Below, piece by piece: positions 9,148 through 18,506 of a stretch of DNA of 64,000 bases. The stretch is from positions 2,480,001 through 2,544,000 of the forward strand of contig NZ_CP090063.1 in the NCBI RefSeq assembly GCF_021391495.1, written 5' to 3'. Within the stretch, counting starts at the first letter, position 1; each line of letters begins with the position of its first letter. This DNA comes from Amycolatopsis acidiphila (GTDB lineage Bacteria; Actinomycetota; Actinomycetes; Mycobacteriales; Pseudonocardiaceae). A model generated the notes under the pieces. It had not been told where the DNA came from. It was given only the letters and a program-made list of their open reading frames with translations, and searched no databases. The position numbers and the translations under genes are program-made.

Positions 9148-10971
9148 GTGACTTCCACCGAAACGGTCTCCGACGCACTCGGCGTGCTCCGGCGCGTCTT
9201 CGGCTACGACTCCTTCCGGGGCGAGCAGGAGGCGATCATCAGCCACGTCGTCGACGGCGGCGACGCGCTCGTGCTGATGCCCACCGGCGGTGGCAAGTCG
9301 CTGTGCTACCAGATCCCCTCGCTGGTGCGCGACGGCGTCGGCGTGGTGATCTCGCCGCTCATCGCCCTGATGCAGGACCAGGTGGACGCCCTGCGGGCGC
9401 TGGGCGTGCGGGCCGGGTTCCTCAACTCCACGCAGGACCACCACCAGCGCCGCGAGGTCGAGGCCGCCTATCTCGCGAACGAGCTGGACCTGCTCTACCT
9501 CGCGCCGGAACGGCTGCGGCTGGAGTCCACGGCCGCGCTGCTGGGCCGGGGGAAGGTCGCGTTGTTCGCGATCGACGAGGCGCACTGCGTGTCCCAGTGG
9601 GGGCACGACTTCCGGCCCGACTACCTGGGCCTGTCGGAGCTGCACGAGCGGTGGCCGGACGTCCCGCGCATCGCGCTCACCGCGACCGCGACCGCGGCGA
9701 CGCACGCCGAGATCGCGACGAGGCTGAACCTGGGCGAGGCGAAGCACTTCGTCGCGAGCTTCGACCGGCCGAACATCCAGTACCGGATCGTGTCCAAGAA
9801 CAGTCCGCAGAAGCAGCTGCTGGACCTGCTGCGCACCGAGCACGCCGGGGACGCGGGCATCGTCTACTGCCTGTCGCGCAACTCCGTGGAGAAGACCGCG
9901 GAGTTCCTGGTGCAGAACGGGATTCCGGCGGTGCCCTACCACGCGGGGCTGGACTCGCGCACGCGGGCGGCGAACCAGGCGCGGTTCCTGCGGGAGGACG
10001 GGCTCGTGGTGGTCGCGACGATCGCGTTCGGCATGGGCATCGACAAGCCGGACGTCCGGTTCGTCGCGCACCTGGACCTGCCGAAGTCGGTCGAGGGCTA
10101 CTACCAGGAGACCGGCCGCGCGGGCCGTGACGGGCTGCCGTCGACAGCCTGGCTCGCCTACGGGCTGCAGGACGTCGTGCAGCAGCGCAAGATGATCGAC
10201 ACGTCCGAGGGCGACGCGGCGCACCGGCGCCGGCTCGGGACGCACCTGGACGCGATGCTGGCGTTGTGCGAGACGGTCGAGTGCCGGCGCGTGCAGCTGC
10301 TGAACTACTTCGGCCAGCAGGGCGAGCCGTGCGGCAACTGCGACACCTGCCTGACCCCGCCGGAGTCGTGGGACGGCACCATCGCCGCGCAGAAGCTCCT
10401 GTCCACTGTGTACAGACTGCAGAGCGAGCGGCGGCAGAAGTTCGGCGCGGGGCAGGTCATCGACATCCTGCTGGGCAAGCGGACGCCGAAGGTCGGCCAG
10501 CACAACCACGACGAGCTCACCGTGTTCGGCATCGGCACGGAGCTGTCCGAGAGCGAATGGCGCGGCGTCGTGCGGCAGCTGCTGGCGCAGGGGCTGCTCG
10601 CGGTCGAGGGCGACTACGGCACGCTCGTGCTGACCGAGGCGAGCGGGGAGGTGCTCGGGCGGCGGCGCGAGGTCCGCTTCCGCCGTGAGCCGAAGCGCGA
10701 GCCCCGCGCCGCGCGGGCGGGCCGGAGCGCGAAGGCCGCGGTGGAGATGCCGTCCGAGGCGGCGCCGCTGTTCGAGAAGCTGCGTGCTTGGCGCGCGGAC
10801 ACGGCGAAGGACCAGGGCGTCCCGGCGTACGTCATCTTCCACGACGCGACCCTGCGGCAGATCGCCACCGAACGTCCCTCGACGCTGGCCGCGCTGGGCA
10901 ACGTCAGCGGGGTGGGGGAGAGCAAGCTCGCCAAGTACGGGCAGCAGATCCTGGACACGCTGGCGGGGTAG
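9148..10971 (+). CDS. recQ: ATP-dependent DNA helicase RecQ
   Basis: 607 residues, full length. The order is helicase domain 1 with Walker [13 protein letters not shown] (about 43-54) and DEAH box [18 protein letters not shown], then helicase domain 2 with [16 protein letters not shown] and [10 protein letters not shown] four-Cys zinc site follows ([10 protein letters not shown]..., CGNCDTC), then the RQC winged helix. The C-terminal HRDC domain (about 530-605) is ELRAW-like and ends [15 protein letters not shown]. It unwinds DNA 3'-5' in RecF-type repair. It starts at GTG 25 bases after the pseudouridine synthase stop. Confidence 0.95.
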   Translation: MTSTETVSDALGVLRRVFGYDSFRGEQEAIISHVVDGGDALVLMPTGGGKSLCYQIPSLVRDGVGVVISPLIALMQDQVDALRALGVRAGFLNSTQDHHQRREVEAAYLANELDLLYLAPERLRLESTAALLGRGKVALFAIDEAHCVSQWGHDFRPDYLGLSELHERWPDVPRIALTATATAATHAEIATRLNLGEAKHFVASFDRPNIQYRIVSKNSPQKQLLDLLRTEHAGDAGIVYCLSRNSVEKTAEFLVQNGIPAVPYHAGLDSRTRAANQARFLREDGLVVVATIAFGMGIDKPDVRFVAHLDLPKSVEGYYQETGRAGRDGLPSTAWLAYGLQDVVQQRKMIDTSEGDAAHRRRLGTHLDAMLALCETVECRRVQLLNYFGQQGEPCGNCDTCLTPPESWDGTIAAQKLLSTVYRLQSERRQKFGAGQVIDILLGKRTPKVGQHNHDELTVFGIGTELSESEWRGVVRQLLAQGLLAVEGDYGTLVLTEASGEVLGRRREVRFRREPKREPRAARAGRSAKAAVEMPSEAAPLFEKLRAWRADTAKDQGVPAYVIFHDATLRQIATERPSTLAALGNVSGVGESKLAKYGQQILDTLAG

Positions 10972-11004
10972 GCCGAGCCGTTCCAGCCTCGTGCGGACAT
11001 TCTT

Positions 11005-11038
11005 GACAACATTGTGCAAGCGTTTGCACAATGTTGTC
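11005..11038. promoter_or_regulatory. LacI-family operator overlapping a promoter
   Basis: A 34-base inverted repeat has perfect 15-base arms (GACAACATTGTGCAA ... TTGCACAATGTTGTC) around GCGT. The middle, TGCAAGCGTTTGCA, has the central CG dyad typical of LacI/GalR operators. A TTGACA -35 at 11003-11008 and CACAAT at 11027-11032 (18-base spacing) lie within it, so a bound repressor would block this promoter. It lies just upstream of the LacI-type gene, implying autoregulation and control of the hexuronate genes that follow. Confidence 0.8.
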
Positions 11039-11067
11039 CGATGACGGGTGCCGAGGAGCGCGAGGCC

Positions 11068-12045
11068 ATGACAGCGACGCTGGGAGCGGTGGCGAAACAG
11101 GCCGGGGTGTCGGTCTCCACGGCGTCCCGTGCCTTCAACGAACCCGGCCGGCTCTCGCCCGCGACGGTGGACCGGGTGGTCGCCGCCGCGCGGGAGCTGG
11201 GGTATCAGCCCAACCACGCGGCCCGCTCGCTCGCGACCGGGCGCAGGGGGAGCATTGCGCTCGTCGTGCCCGACGTGGCGAACCCGGTGTTCGCGTCGTT
11301 CGTCAAGGCCGCGCAGGCCCAGGGATGGCAGCAGCGCCAGGCGGTCCTGCTCGCCGACACCGACGAAAGTCCTGAGCTCGAACGCCGGCTCGTCGAACGC
11401 CTTGTGCCGCAGGTCGACGGGATCGTGCTGTGCTCCTCGCGGCTCGACCTCGCCGAGCTGGTCTCGCTCGACGCCGGCACGCGCGTGGTCCTGGTCAATC
11501 GCGAGGTCCCGCAACTGCCGTCGGTCCTGGTCGACGTCTCCACCGGCATCCGCCAGGCCGTCGAGCACCTGCACGCCCTCGGCCACCGCAGGCTCGCCTA
11601 CGTGCAGGGCCATCCGCTGTCCTGGTCCAACTCCGAGCGCCTGCGCCTCATCACCGAGCACGCCGGCCGCCTGGGTCTGGCGCTGGAGGTGCTGAACCCG
11701 CAGTCCCCGACCTACGACGGCGGGATCGCCGCCGCCGCGAGCATCCGCGCCTGCGGCGCCACCGCCGTGGTCACCTACAACGACCTCGTCGCGCTCGGCG
11801 CGATGGCGCAGCTGACCGCGATGGGGGTCACGGTTCCCGGTGACGTCAGCGTGATCGGCGTCGACGACATCGCGATGGCCACGATGTCGGTGCCCCCGTG
11901 CACCACCATCTCCGTGCCGATGGACCGGGCCGGGCGTGTCAGCATCGAGGTGATGCAGGGCCTGCTCGGCGGGCACCAGGCCGAACCGCCCCTGGTCAGG
12001 CTCGAGACGCAGCTGAAGGTCCGCGGGTCCACCGGTCCCGCCTGA
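11068..12045 (+). CDS. LacI-family transcriptional regulator of the hexuronate locus
   Basis: 325 residues from ATG 11068, which has GAGGAG 9 bases upstream. ATG 11041 is in frame and would add 9 residues, starting about at the predicted transcript start. The N-terminal HTH (TLGAVAKQAGVSVSTASRAFN) and hinge (NHAARSLATGRRGS) are followed by a periplasmic-binding-protein-like effector domain ending in VSVIGVDDIAMATM. It probably binds the 34-base operator directly upstream and responds to a sugar acid intermediate. Ligand is inferred from the downstream genes. Confidence 0.9.
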   Translation: MTATLGAVAKQAGVSVSTASRAFNEPGRLSPATVDRVVAAARELGYQPNHAARSLATGRRGSIALVVPDVANPVFASFVKAAQAQGWQQRQAVLLADTDESPELERRLVERLVPQVDGIVLCSSRLDLAELVSLDAGTRVVLVNREVPQLPSVLVDVSTGIRQAVEHLHALGHRRLAYVQGHPLSWSNSERLRLITEHAGRLGLALEVLNPQSPTYDGGIAAAASIRACGATAVVTYNDLVALGAMAQLTAMGVTVPGDVSVIGVDDIAMATMSVPPCTTISVPMDRAGRVSIEVMQGLLGGHQAEPPLVRLETQLKVRGSTGPA

Positions 12046-12071
12046 ACCCGCGCCGGAAAGGAAACTCACCG

Positions 12072-12363
12072 ATGAAGGTCGTGGTGGCCGACGCCGATCT
12101 CGTGCCGTTGCGGGAGCTGCTCGCGCGGACACCCGGAACCTGGGCTGGATCGTCGGCGTGCCGCTGCTGCCCGAAACCGAAGGCATGATCGGCGCGGCGG
12201 AGCTGCGCGCGATGAAGCCCTCCGCGCTGCTGGTCAACGTCGGGCGCGGGCCGCTGTGCGACGAGCAGACGCTCTACGAAGTTTGCGGGACCGCGAGATC
12301 GCGGCCGCCGCGCTCGACGTCTGGCGAAGGCCAGGCGCGCGAGAACCTGGTGGTGCGCGGATG
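12072..12363 (+). pseudogene. Remnant of a D-2-hydroxyacid dehydrogenase
   Basis: Pieces of one NAD-dependent 2-hydroxyacid dehydrogenase are spread over three frames. [18 protein letters not shown] starts at ATG 12072. [19 protein letters not shown] with [20 protein letters not shown] lies in a second frame, about 12164-12282. [14 protein letters not shown] lies in a third frame, about 12283-12324. The middle of the gene, including the Rossmann GxGxxG and most of the substrate domain, is missing. The intact ancestor would be about 900 bases; only 290 remain, with at least two frameshifts and one large deletion. It sits between the LacI gene and mannonate dehydratase, so it was once part of the sugar-acid operon. 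Confidence 0.85.
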
Positions 12364-13575
12364 ACCGGCCGGATCGAGACGGCGGACGTGATCGTGGCGA
12401 GCCCCGGCCGCAACTTCGTCACGCTCAAGCTCGTCACCTCCGACGGCGTGGTCGGCTGGGGCGACGCGACGGTCAACGGGCGCGAACTGGCCGTCGCCGC
12501 GTACCTCTCCGAACACGTCGTTCCGCTGCTGATCGGCCGCGACGCCGACCGGATCGAGGACACCTGGCAGTACCTCTACCGCGGCGCGTACTGGCGGCGC
12601 GGCCCGATCACGATGGCCGCGATCGGCGCGGTCGACATGGCGTTGTGGGACATCAAGGGCAAGGTCGCCGGGCTGCCGGTGTACCAGCTGCTCGGCGGAG
12701 CCGTGCGCGACAAGGTGCTCGCCTACACCCACGCCACCGGCGCGGACACCCCGGCGCTGCTCGACGCCGTTCGGGAGAAGCTCGACCGCGGCTTCCGCGC
12801 GGTCCGCGTGCAGAGCGGGATCCCGGGCCTGGACACGGTGTACGGCGTCGGTGGCGGAACCGGCTACGAACCGGCGGGCCGCGGCGCGCGTCCCGCCGAG
12901 GAGCTGTGGGACACCGGCAGGTACCTGCGGCACATCCCCGGCGTGCTCGCCGAGGTGCGGGCGATGACCGGTCCCGAGGTGAAGCTGCTGCACGACGTGC
13001 ACCACCGGCTCACGCCCACCGAGGCGGCCGGGCTGGGCAAGGCGCTGGAGGGGCTCGACCTGTTCTGGCTGGAGGACGTGACCCCCGCCGAGAACCAGGA
13101 GCTGCTGCGGCAGGTCCGCCGGCACACGACGGTGCCGCTCGCGATCGGCGAGGTGTTCAACACCGTGTGGGACTGCCGCGAGCTCATCACCGAGCGGCTC
13201 ATCGACTACATCCGCACCTGCGTGGTGCACGCGGGCGGGATCTCCCACGTGCGCAAGATCTTCCAGCTCGCCGAGCTGTACCAGGTGGCCGCCGCGCCGC
13301 ACGGGCCCTCGGACGTCTCGCCGGTGAACCTCGCCGCCTCGCTGCACGTCGGGCTGGCGACCTACAACTTCGCCGTCCAGGAGTACATGGGCTACCCGGC
13401 GCTGACCGAGGAAGCGTTTCCCCACGCGTACTCCTGTTCGGACGGCTACCTGCATCCTGGCGACGCGCCGGGGCTCGGCGTCGAGCTGGACGAGGAGTTC
13501 GCCGCACGCCACCCGTACCAGCGGGCGTACCTGCCAGTGGCCCGGCTCGCCGACGGCACCGTGAAGGACTGGTGA
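12361..13575 (+). CDS. D-mannonate dehydratase, enolase superfamily (ManD/RspA type)
   Basis: 404 residues from ATG 12361. Enolase-superfamily N-terminal cap (about 1-125, with [18 protein letters not shown]) and TIM barrel. The ManD hallmarks are [14 protein letters not shown] (metal-binding Asp and the following His), [21 protein letters not shown] and [15 protein letters not shown]. It dehydrates D-mannonate to 2-keto-3-deoxygluconate in glucuronate breakdown; some ManD members prefer gluconate or have low activity. It follows the decayed dehydrogenase directly and precedes a fructuronate-reductase-like gene by 5 bases, consistent with a glucuronate pathway. Confidence 0.85.
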   Translation: MTGRIETADVIVASPGRNFVTLKLVTSDGVVGWGDATVNGRELAVAAYLSEHVVPLLIGRDADRIEDTWQYLYRGAYWRRGPITMAAIGAVDMALWDIKGKVAGLPVYQLLGGAVRDKVLAYTHATGADTPALLDAVREKLDRGFRAVRVQSGIPGLDTVYGVGGGTGYEPAGRGARPAEELWDTGRYLRHIPGVLAEVRAMTGPEVKLLHDVHHRLTPTEAAGLGKALEGLDLFWLEDVTPAENQELLRQVRRHTTVPLAIGEVFNTVWDCRELITERLIDYIRTCVVHAGGISHVRKIFQLAELYQVAAAPHGPSDVSPVNLAASLHVGLATYNFAVQEYMGYPALTEEAFPHAYSCSDGYLHPGDAPGLGVELDEEFAARHPYQRAYLPVARLADGTVKDW

Positions 13576-13580
13576 GGACC

Positions 13581-14951
13581 ATGACCGGAATCGTCCACCT
13601 GGGACTGGGCAACTTCCACCGCGCGCACCAGGCGGTCTACACCGCGGCCGCGCTCGCCGAGGAGCCCGGCGACTGGGGCATCCTGGCCGCCGCGAGCACG
13701 TCGCGGACCGTCGTCTCCGCGCTGCGCGCCCAGGATCTGCGCTACCACGTCGTGGAGCTTTCGCCCGGCAGGGCGGAGATCTCGTCCCCCGCGGTGCACA
13801 CCGGGGTGCTGGTCGCGGCCGAGGAGACCGAGACGCTGGTGGCGGCGATCGCGGCCGCGGACACCCGGATCGTCACCCTCACCGTGACCGAGCACGGGTA
13901 CTCGTACTCGCCGGAGACCCTGGGGCTCGACCTGGACTCGGCTGCCGTCCGGCACGACCTGCGGGACGTCCCGCCACGCACGCCGATCGGGCAGCTCACC
14001 CGTGGCCTGCAACGGCGGGCCCGCACGCACGGTCATGGCGTCACGATCGTCAGCTGCGACAACCTCGCCGGAAACGGGCGGCACACCCGCCAGCTCGTGC
14101 GGGAGTTCGCCGCGGCACTGCCCGATCCCGAGCTGGTGGACTGGATCGACCGGCACGTGCGGTTCCCGAACACGATGGTCGACCGGATCGTGCCCGCCAC
14201 CACCGACGAGACGCGGCGGATCGTCGCCGAGCGGCTGGGCGTCGAGGACGCGGTGCCGGTCCCGGCCGAGCCGTTCACCATGTGGGTGCTGGAGGACGAC
14301 TTCGCGCGGGGCCGCCCGCGCTGGGAGGCCGGCGGCGCGATCTTCACCGGCGACGTGGGCGCGTACGAGCTGCTGAAGCTGCGGCTGCTCAACGGAACCC
14401 ACTCGCTGATCGCCTACCTGGGCCTGCTCTCGGGCGCGCACTACATCTCGGACGCGGTGGCGCGGCCCTTCGTCGAGCGCGCCGCGCGAAGGGTGATCGC
14501 CGAGGACTACTTGCCCACGTTCACCCCGCCGGAGGCGATCGACGTGGACGACTACGTCGAGCAGCTGTTCGGCCGGTTCTCGAACTCGGCGCTCGCGCAC
14601 CGCACCAGCCAGGTCGGCTCGGACGGTTCGCTCAAACTGCCGCAGCGGATCACCGAACCGGTGCTGTGGCACCACAAACAGGGCCGGGTCGCCGGGCACC
14701 TCGCGCTCACCGTGGCGGCCTACCTCCGCTGCGTCGAACTCGGCACGGAGATCCGCGACCCGGCGCTGGAGCGCCTGCGTCCCCTCGTGGCGCGGGCGCG
14801 GTCGGCGCGGGAGCTGGTCGGCGCGCTCTTCGACGAGGGCCAGGTCTTCGCGCCCGAGCTCGCCGACTGCGGGGACTTCCTGGACCGCACCGGCCGGCTT
14901 CTCGACATCCTGCGCGAGCACGGCCCGGCGCAGGCCGCGGCCGAGGTGTGA
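13581..14951 (+). CDS. Mannitol dehydrogenase-family oxidoreductase, probable fructuronate reductase
   Basis: 456 residues. The N-terminal Rossmann domain starts HLGLGNFHRAHQAVY (about 5-19). The family block SCDNLAGNG follows, then VRFPNTMVDRIVPAT, and the C-terminal helical domain has LLNGTHSLIAYLG with the catalytic Lys/His region (KLRLLNGTHS). This long-chain polyol dehydrogenase family includes mannitol 2-dehydrogenase, UxaB and UxuB. Next to mannonate dehydratase, reduction of fructuronate to mannonate (UxuB activity, EC 1.1.1.57) is the best guess. It shares an operon with its neighbours (5- and 11-base gaps). Confidence 0.85.
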   Translation: MTGIVHLGLGNFHRAHQAVYTAAALAEEPGDWGILAAASTSRTVVSALRAQDLRYHVVELSPGRAEISSPAVHTGVLVAAEETETLVAAIAAADTRIVTLTVTEHGYSYSPETLGLDLDSAAVRHDLRDVPPRTPIGQLTRGLQRRARTHGHGVTIVSCDNLAGNGRHTRQLVREFAAALPDPELVDWIDRHVRFPNTMVDRIVPATTDETRRIVAERLGVEDAVPVPAEPFTMWVLEDDFARGRPRWEAGGAIFTGDVGAYELLKLRLLNGTHSLIAYLGLLSGAHYISDAVARPFVERAARRVIAEDYLPTFTPPEAIDVDDYVEQLFGRFSNSALAHRTSQVGSDGSLKLPQRITEPVLWHHKQGRVAGHLALTVAAYLRCVELGTEIRDPALERLRPLVARARSARELVGALFDEGQVFAPELADCGDFLDRTGRLLDILREHGPAQAAAEV

Positions 14952-14962
14952 AGGGAGGCGCC

Positions 14963-15967
14963 ATGCAGACCCGAGCGGCCGTCCTGCACGCGCCCGGCGA
15001 CATCCGCGTCGAAACCGTGCCCGTGCGCGAGCCGGGCGAGCACGAGGTGCTCATCGAGGTCGAGGCCGTCGGCCTGTGCGGTTCCGACCTGCACTACTTC
15101 GAGTCGGGCCACAACGGCGCGAACGAGCTGCGCCGCCCGACCGTGCTGGGACACGAGATCAGCGGCACGGTGCGGGAGACCGGCCAGGGCGGGTCGCTGC
15201 GGACCGGTACGAGAGTGGCGGTGGAACCCGCCGTCCCATGTGGGAAATGCCGTACCTGCCGGGAAGGCCGGTACAACGTCTGTCCACAAGGGACCTGTCT
15301 GGGCTCGCCGCCGACCGACGGCGGGATCGCCGGGTTGCTGGTGGTGCGGGAGGAGTTCGCGCACGAGCTCCCGGCCGGGATGCCCGCGGACGCCGGCGCG
15401 GTGATCGAACCGCTCGCGGTCGCGTGCTGGGCGGTGCGCCGGGCGCGCGTCGCACTCGGCGAGCGCGTGCTGGTCCTGGGCGCGGGCCCGATCGGCGTGC
15501 TGGTCGCGCAGGCGGCGCGGGCCGCGGGCGCGGCGGAGGTCACCATCACCGACGTCAACCCGTTCCGGCTGTCGGTCGCCGCAGGGCTCGGCCTGCACGC
15601 CGTGCGCGCGCCGGAGCTGGACATCGCCCCGGTCGACGTGCTGATCGAGTGTTCCGGCGCCCGGCAGGCGTTCTGGTCCGGGCTGGAGTCGGTCCGCCAC
15701 GGCGGCCGCGCCGCGTTGGTCAGCCAGGCACCGCCCACAGTGGACGGTCTGCCGCTGGCCCTGCTGCAGCGGCGGGAGATCGACCTGCTCCCGGTCTTCC
15801 GGTACGCCCACGCGTTTCCGCCCGCGATCGCGCTGGCGGCCGGTGGCGCCGTCCGCCTCGGCGAGCTCGTCACCGCCACCTTCGCTCTCGAGCACACGGC
15901 CGACGCGCTACGTGCCGCGCGGACCGACCCCGAGCAGCTGAAGATCGTGATCCACCCCGGCGACTGA
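14963..15967 (+). CDS. Zinc-dependent medium-chain dehydrogenase, L-idonate 5-dehydrogenase-like
   Basis: 334 residues. GroES-like domain with catalytic zinc Cys in VGLCGSDLHYF and GHE in VLGHEISG. The structural zinc loop is CGKCRTCREGRYNVC, and the cofactor motif is LVLGAGPIGVLVAQ. The closest recognisable group is L-idonate 5-dehydrogenase / sorbitol dehydrogenase (HYFESGHNG). In this operon it would feed another sugar acid into the keto-deoxygluconate route. AAGGGAGG lies 5-12 bases before the ATG. It is the last gene of the LacI-headed operon and is convergent with the antiporter gene, only 29 bases away. Confidence 0.85.
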   Translation: MQTRAAVLHAPGDIRVETVPVREPGEHEVLIEVEAVGLCGSDLHYFESGHNGANELRRPTVLGHEISGTVRETGQGGSLRTGTRVAVEPAVPCGKCRTCREGRYNVCPQGTCLGSPPTDGGIAGLLVVREEFAHELPAGMPADAGAVIEPLAVACWAVRRARVALGERVLVLGAGPIGVLVAQAARAAGAAEVTITDVNPFRLSVAAGLGLHAVRAPELDIAPVDVLIECSGARQAFWSGLESVRHGGRAALVSQAPPTVDGLPLALLQRREIDLLPVFRYAHAFPPAIALAAGGAVRLGELVTATFALEHTADALRAARTDPEQLKIVIHPGD

Positions 15968-15996
15968 CCACCATCAGCACCAGGGGCAAGGTGCGT

Positions 15997-17187
15997 CTAG
16001 TTCGCCGTCGCCGTCTCGGTGTGGGTCGCCTTGCGCCGCAAGGCCCGGGCCACGGGCTCGACGATCCGCGCCGCCGTCGGGCCGAGGATCGCCATCAACA
16101 GTACGTACGCCGTGGCCAGCGCCGCCAGCTCGTCGGTCACCGCGCCCGCCGTCACCGCCAGGCCCGCGATCACGATGGAGAACTCTCCGCGCGCCACCAG
16201 TGCCGCGCCCGCGCGGGCCCGGCCGAGCTTGCCGACCCCCTGCCGGCGCGCCGCCCACCAGCCGGTGCCCACCTTCGTCGCCGTGGTCACCACCGCGAGC
16301 GCCACCGCCCAGCCCAGCACCGGCGGGATCGAGGCCGGGTTCGTGTTCAGCCCGAACACCACGAAGAACACCGCCGCGAACAGGTCCCGCAGCGGCTCCA
16401 GCAGATGGGTGGCGTTCTCGGCCGTCGAGCCGGAGATCGCGATGCCCAGCAGGAACGCGCCCACCGCCGCGGAGACCTGCATCGCCGAGGCGAGCCCGGC
16501 CACCAGCAGCGCCGCGCCCAGCACCTTGAGCAGGAACACCTCACGGTCGTCGGAGTCCACGATCGCCGAGACGTAGCGCCCGAACCGCAGCGCGATCACC
16601 AGCACGACGGTGATCACCGCGAGCGAGATGCCGACGGCCTCCAGGCCGCCCAGGAAGCTGATCCCGCCCAGCACGGCGGTCAGGATCGGCAGGTACAGCG
16701 CCATCGCCAGGTCCTCGAACACCAGGATCGACAGCACCACCGGCGTCTCCCGGTTACCGAGGCGGCCGAGGTCGCCGAGCACCTTCGCGATGATCCCGGA
16801 GGAGGAGATGTAGGTCACGCCGGCCAGCACCATCGCGCCGACCACGCCCCAGCCCAGCAGCAGCGCCACGGCCGCGCCGGGTGCCGCGTTGAGCACGAGG
16901 TCGAGCACGCCCGCCACCCACGAGCGTTTCAGCCCGGTGAACAGCTCCGCCGCCGAGTACTCCAGTCCCAGCAGCAACAGCAGCAGCACGACGCCGATCT
17001 CGCCGGCGAGGTGGGTGAAGCCGCCGATGTCCTGGAGCGGGATCAGCCCGCCCTGGCCGAAGGCGAGCCCGCCCAGCAGGTACAGCGGGATGGGCGACAT
17101 CCCGATCCGCCCGGCGAGCCTGCCGAGCACGCCGAGGACGAAGAAGACGCCGCCGAGTTCGATGAGAGAGAGCGCGGTGTGATCCAT
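15997..17187 (-). CDS. CPA2-family cation:proton antiporter (KhtU/KefB-like)
   Basis: 396 residues, mostly hydrophobic, with about 11-12 membrane helices. Examples are LGGVFFVLGVLGRLAG, the EIGVVLLLLLLGLEYSA helix and the VFEDLAMALYLPILTAVLG region containing the conserved Glu-Asp of CPA2 exchangers. There is no C-terminal RCK/TrkA-N domain, so gating is likely supplied in trans by the KhtT-like protein encoded just upstream, whose TAA stop directly abuts this ATG. It exports K+ or another monovalent cation in exchange for H+; ion specificity is not visible. Confidence 0.9.
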   Translation of the reverse strand: MDHTALSLIELGGVFFVLGVLGRLAGRIGMSPIPLYLLGGLAFGQGGLIPLQDIGGFTHLAGEIGVVLLLLLLGLEYSAAELFTGLKRSWVAGVLDLVLNAAPGAAVALLLGWGVVGAMVLAGVTYISSSGIIAKVLGDLGRLGNRETPVVLSILVFEDLAMALYLPILTAVLGGISFLGGLEAVGISLAVITVVLVIALRFGRYVSAIVDSDDREVFLLKVLGAALLVAGLASAMQVSAAVGAFLLGIAISGSTAENATHLLEPLRDLFAAVFFVVFGLNTNPASIPPVLGWAVALAVVTTATKVGTGWWAARRQGVGKLGRARAGAALVARGEFSIVIAGLAVTAGAVTDELAALATAYVLLMAILGPTAARIVEPVARALRRKATHTETATAN

Positions 17188-17670
17188 TTACCCGTTCTTC
17201 AGAATCTTCCGGGCGTTCTCGAGGCCTTCGGAGGTGCCCACCGCGACGAGCAGGTCGCCGGCGGTGAACGTGAAATCGGGCGTGGGCGAGGGATGCACCT
17301 GGCCGGCCCGCATCACCGCGACCACCGAGACCCCGGTGCGCGTGCGCAGTGCGGTGTCGCCGAGCGTGCGGCCGTCGAACGGCGCGTTCGCCTTGACCGG
17401 CAGCTGCCGGGTGTTGATGCCGGGCACCTCGCGGTGCTCCTCGGTCAGCTGCGCGATCAGCTGCGGTGCGCCCAGCAGGTTCGCCAGCGCGCCCGCCTCG
17501 TCGGTGCTCAGCGGCAGCGACGCCAGGCAGGCGTCCGGATCGTCGGACTTGGACACGATCAGCTCGATCTGCCCGTCGCGATGGGTCACCACGCCGACCC
17601 GCCGGCCGTTGCGGATCGCGAAGTCCTTGCGCACCCCGATACCGGGCAGGGGAGTCACTTCCACGTTCAC
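17188..17670 (-). CDS. KhtT-like regulatory subunit of the antiporter (TrkA-C domain)
   Basis: About 160 residues from GTG 17670 (NVEVTPLPGIGVRKDFAIRN...). An alternative GTG at 17679 adds three residues. The C-terminal half (about 85-160) is a TrkA-C/RCK-C domain: VKANAPFDGRTLGDTALRTR, SVVAVMRAG, then FTAGDLLVAVGT. The N-terminal part matches KhtT-type soluble subunits that control a KhtU exchanger. Co-translation with the downstream antiporter gene is implied by abutting stop and start codons. It probably binds a nucleotide or senses pH; ligand not visible. Confidence 0.82.
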   Translation of the reverse strand: MNVEVTPLPGIGVRKDFAIRNGRRVGVVTHRDGQIELIVSKSDDPDACLASLPLSTDEAGALANLLGAPQLIAQLTEEHREVPGINTRQLPVKANAPFDGRTLGDTALRTRTGVSVVAVMRAGQVHPSPTPDFTFTAGDLLVAVGTSEGLENARKILKNG

Positions 17671-17783
17671 CCGTCCCACGCTACCGGTTTTGCCCGGTTC
17701 GGCCCGGTGCGGGCGCGCGGCCGCCTGCCAGGCAGAATGAGACCCGGCGGAGCAACGGAATCGGTACGGCAAGGAGAGCATCG

Positions 17784-18506
17784 GTGGCGGGAGCCCTACG
17801 TGGCGTGGTCGCACTGGACGGCCCCTCCGGGACCGGGAAGACCACGGTCGCGCGCAAGCTCGCCGAGCGGCTGAGCGCCGGATACCTCGACACCGGCGCG
17901 ATGTACCGGGTGGTCACGCTCGCCGTGCTGCGCGCGGGCGTCGACCCGGCCGACGCGGACGCGGTGGCCGCCACCGCGCGGGACGCCGTCTTCACCGTCG
18001 GCACCACCCCCGTCCGGCCCGCCGTCACGCTGGCGGGCGCGGATGTGTCCGCCGAGATCCGCGGCCCGGAGGTCAACCACGCCGTGTCGCCGGTGTCGGC
18101 CGTGCCCGCCGTGCGGGAGCTGCTGGTCGCGCGGCAGCGGCGCATCATCGACGAGGTGCTCGCCGAGGTCGGCGGTATCGTCGTCGAGGGCCGCGACATC
18201 GGCACCGTCGTCGCGCCCGACTCCCCGCTGAAGGTCTACCTGACCGCGTCGCCGGAGATCCGGGCGGCGCGCCGCAGCGCGCAGGACAACGCCGCCGGGC
18301 GGCGGAGCACGCAGGCCGACGCGCTCGCCTCGGTGGACCGCCGCGACCGGCTGGACTCCAGCCGCGCCGCGTCCCCGCTGCGCGCCGCGCCGGACGCCGT
18401 GCACCTGGACACCTCCGAGCTGGAGATCGACCAGGTGCTCGTCGCGCTGAGCGAGCTGGCGAGCCGCCGCGGGCTCCTCGACTGCGCCGCCGAGGTCACC
18501 CGGTGA
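17784..18506 (+). CDS. cmk: Cytidylate kinase
   Basis: 240 residues from GTG 17784, with AAGGAGAG 6-13 bases upstream. The Walker A loop is [19 protein letters not shown] (about 12-30). LDTGAMYR is the CMP-binding segment, and [22 protein letters not shown] is diagnostic for CMP kinases. The NMP-binding insert and [14 protein letters not shown] lid are present. It phosphorylates CMP/dCMP. It overlaps the plsC gene by 4 bases (GTGA) and heads the cmk-plsC-der operon, divergent from the KhtT-like gene. Confidence 0.96.
   Translation: MAGALRGVVALDGPSGTGKTTVARKLAERLSAGYLDTGAMYRVVTLAVLRAGVDPADADAVAATARDAVFTVGTTPVRPAVTLAGADVSAEIRGPEVNHAVSPVSAVPAVRELLVARQRRIIDEVLAEVGGIVVEGRDIGTVVAPDSPLKVYLTASPEIRAARRSAQDNAAGRRSTQADALASVDRRDRLDSSRAASPLRAAPDAVHLDTSELEIDQVLVALSELASRRGLLDCAAEVTR

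Noticed and set aside
9076..12237. 1053-residue open frame antisense to recQ and lacI
   Set aside because: Low-complexity Arg/Val/Leu composition and no motif, covering recQ, its terminator region and lacI on the other strand; shadow.
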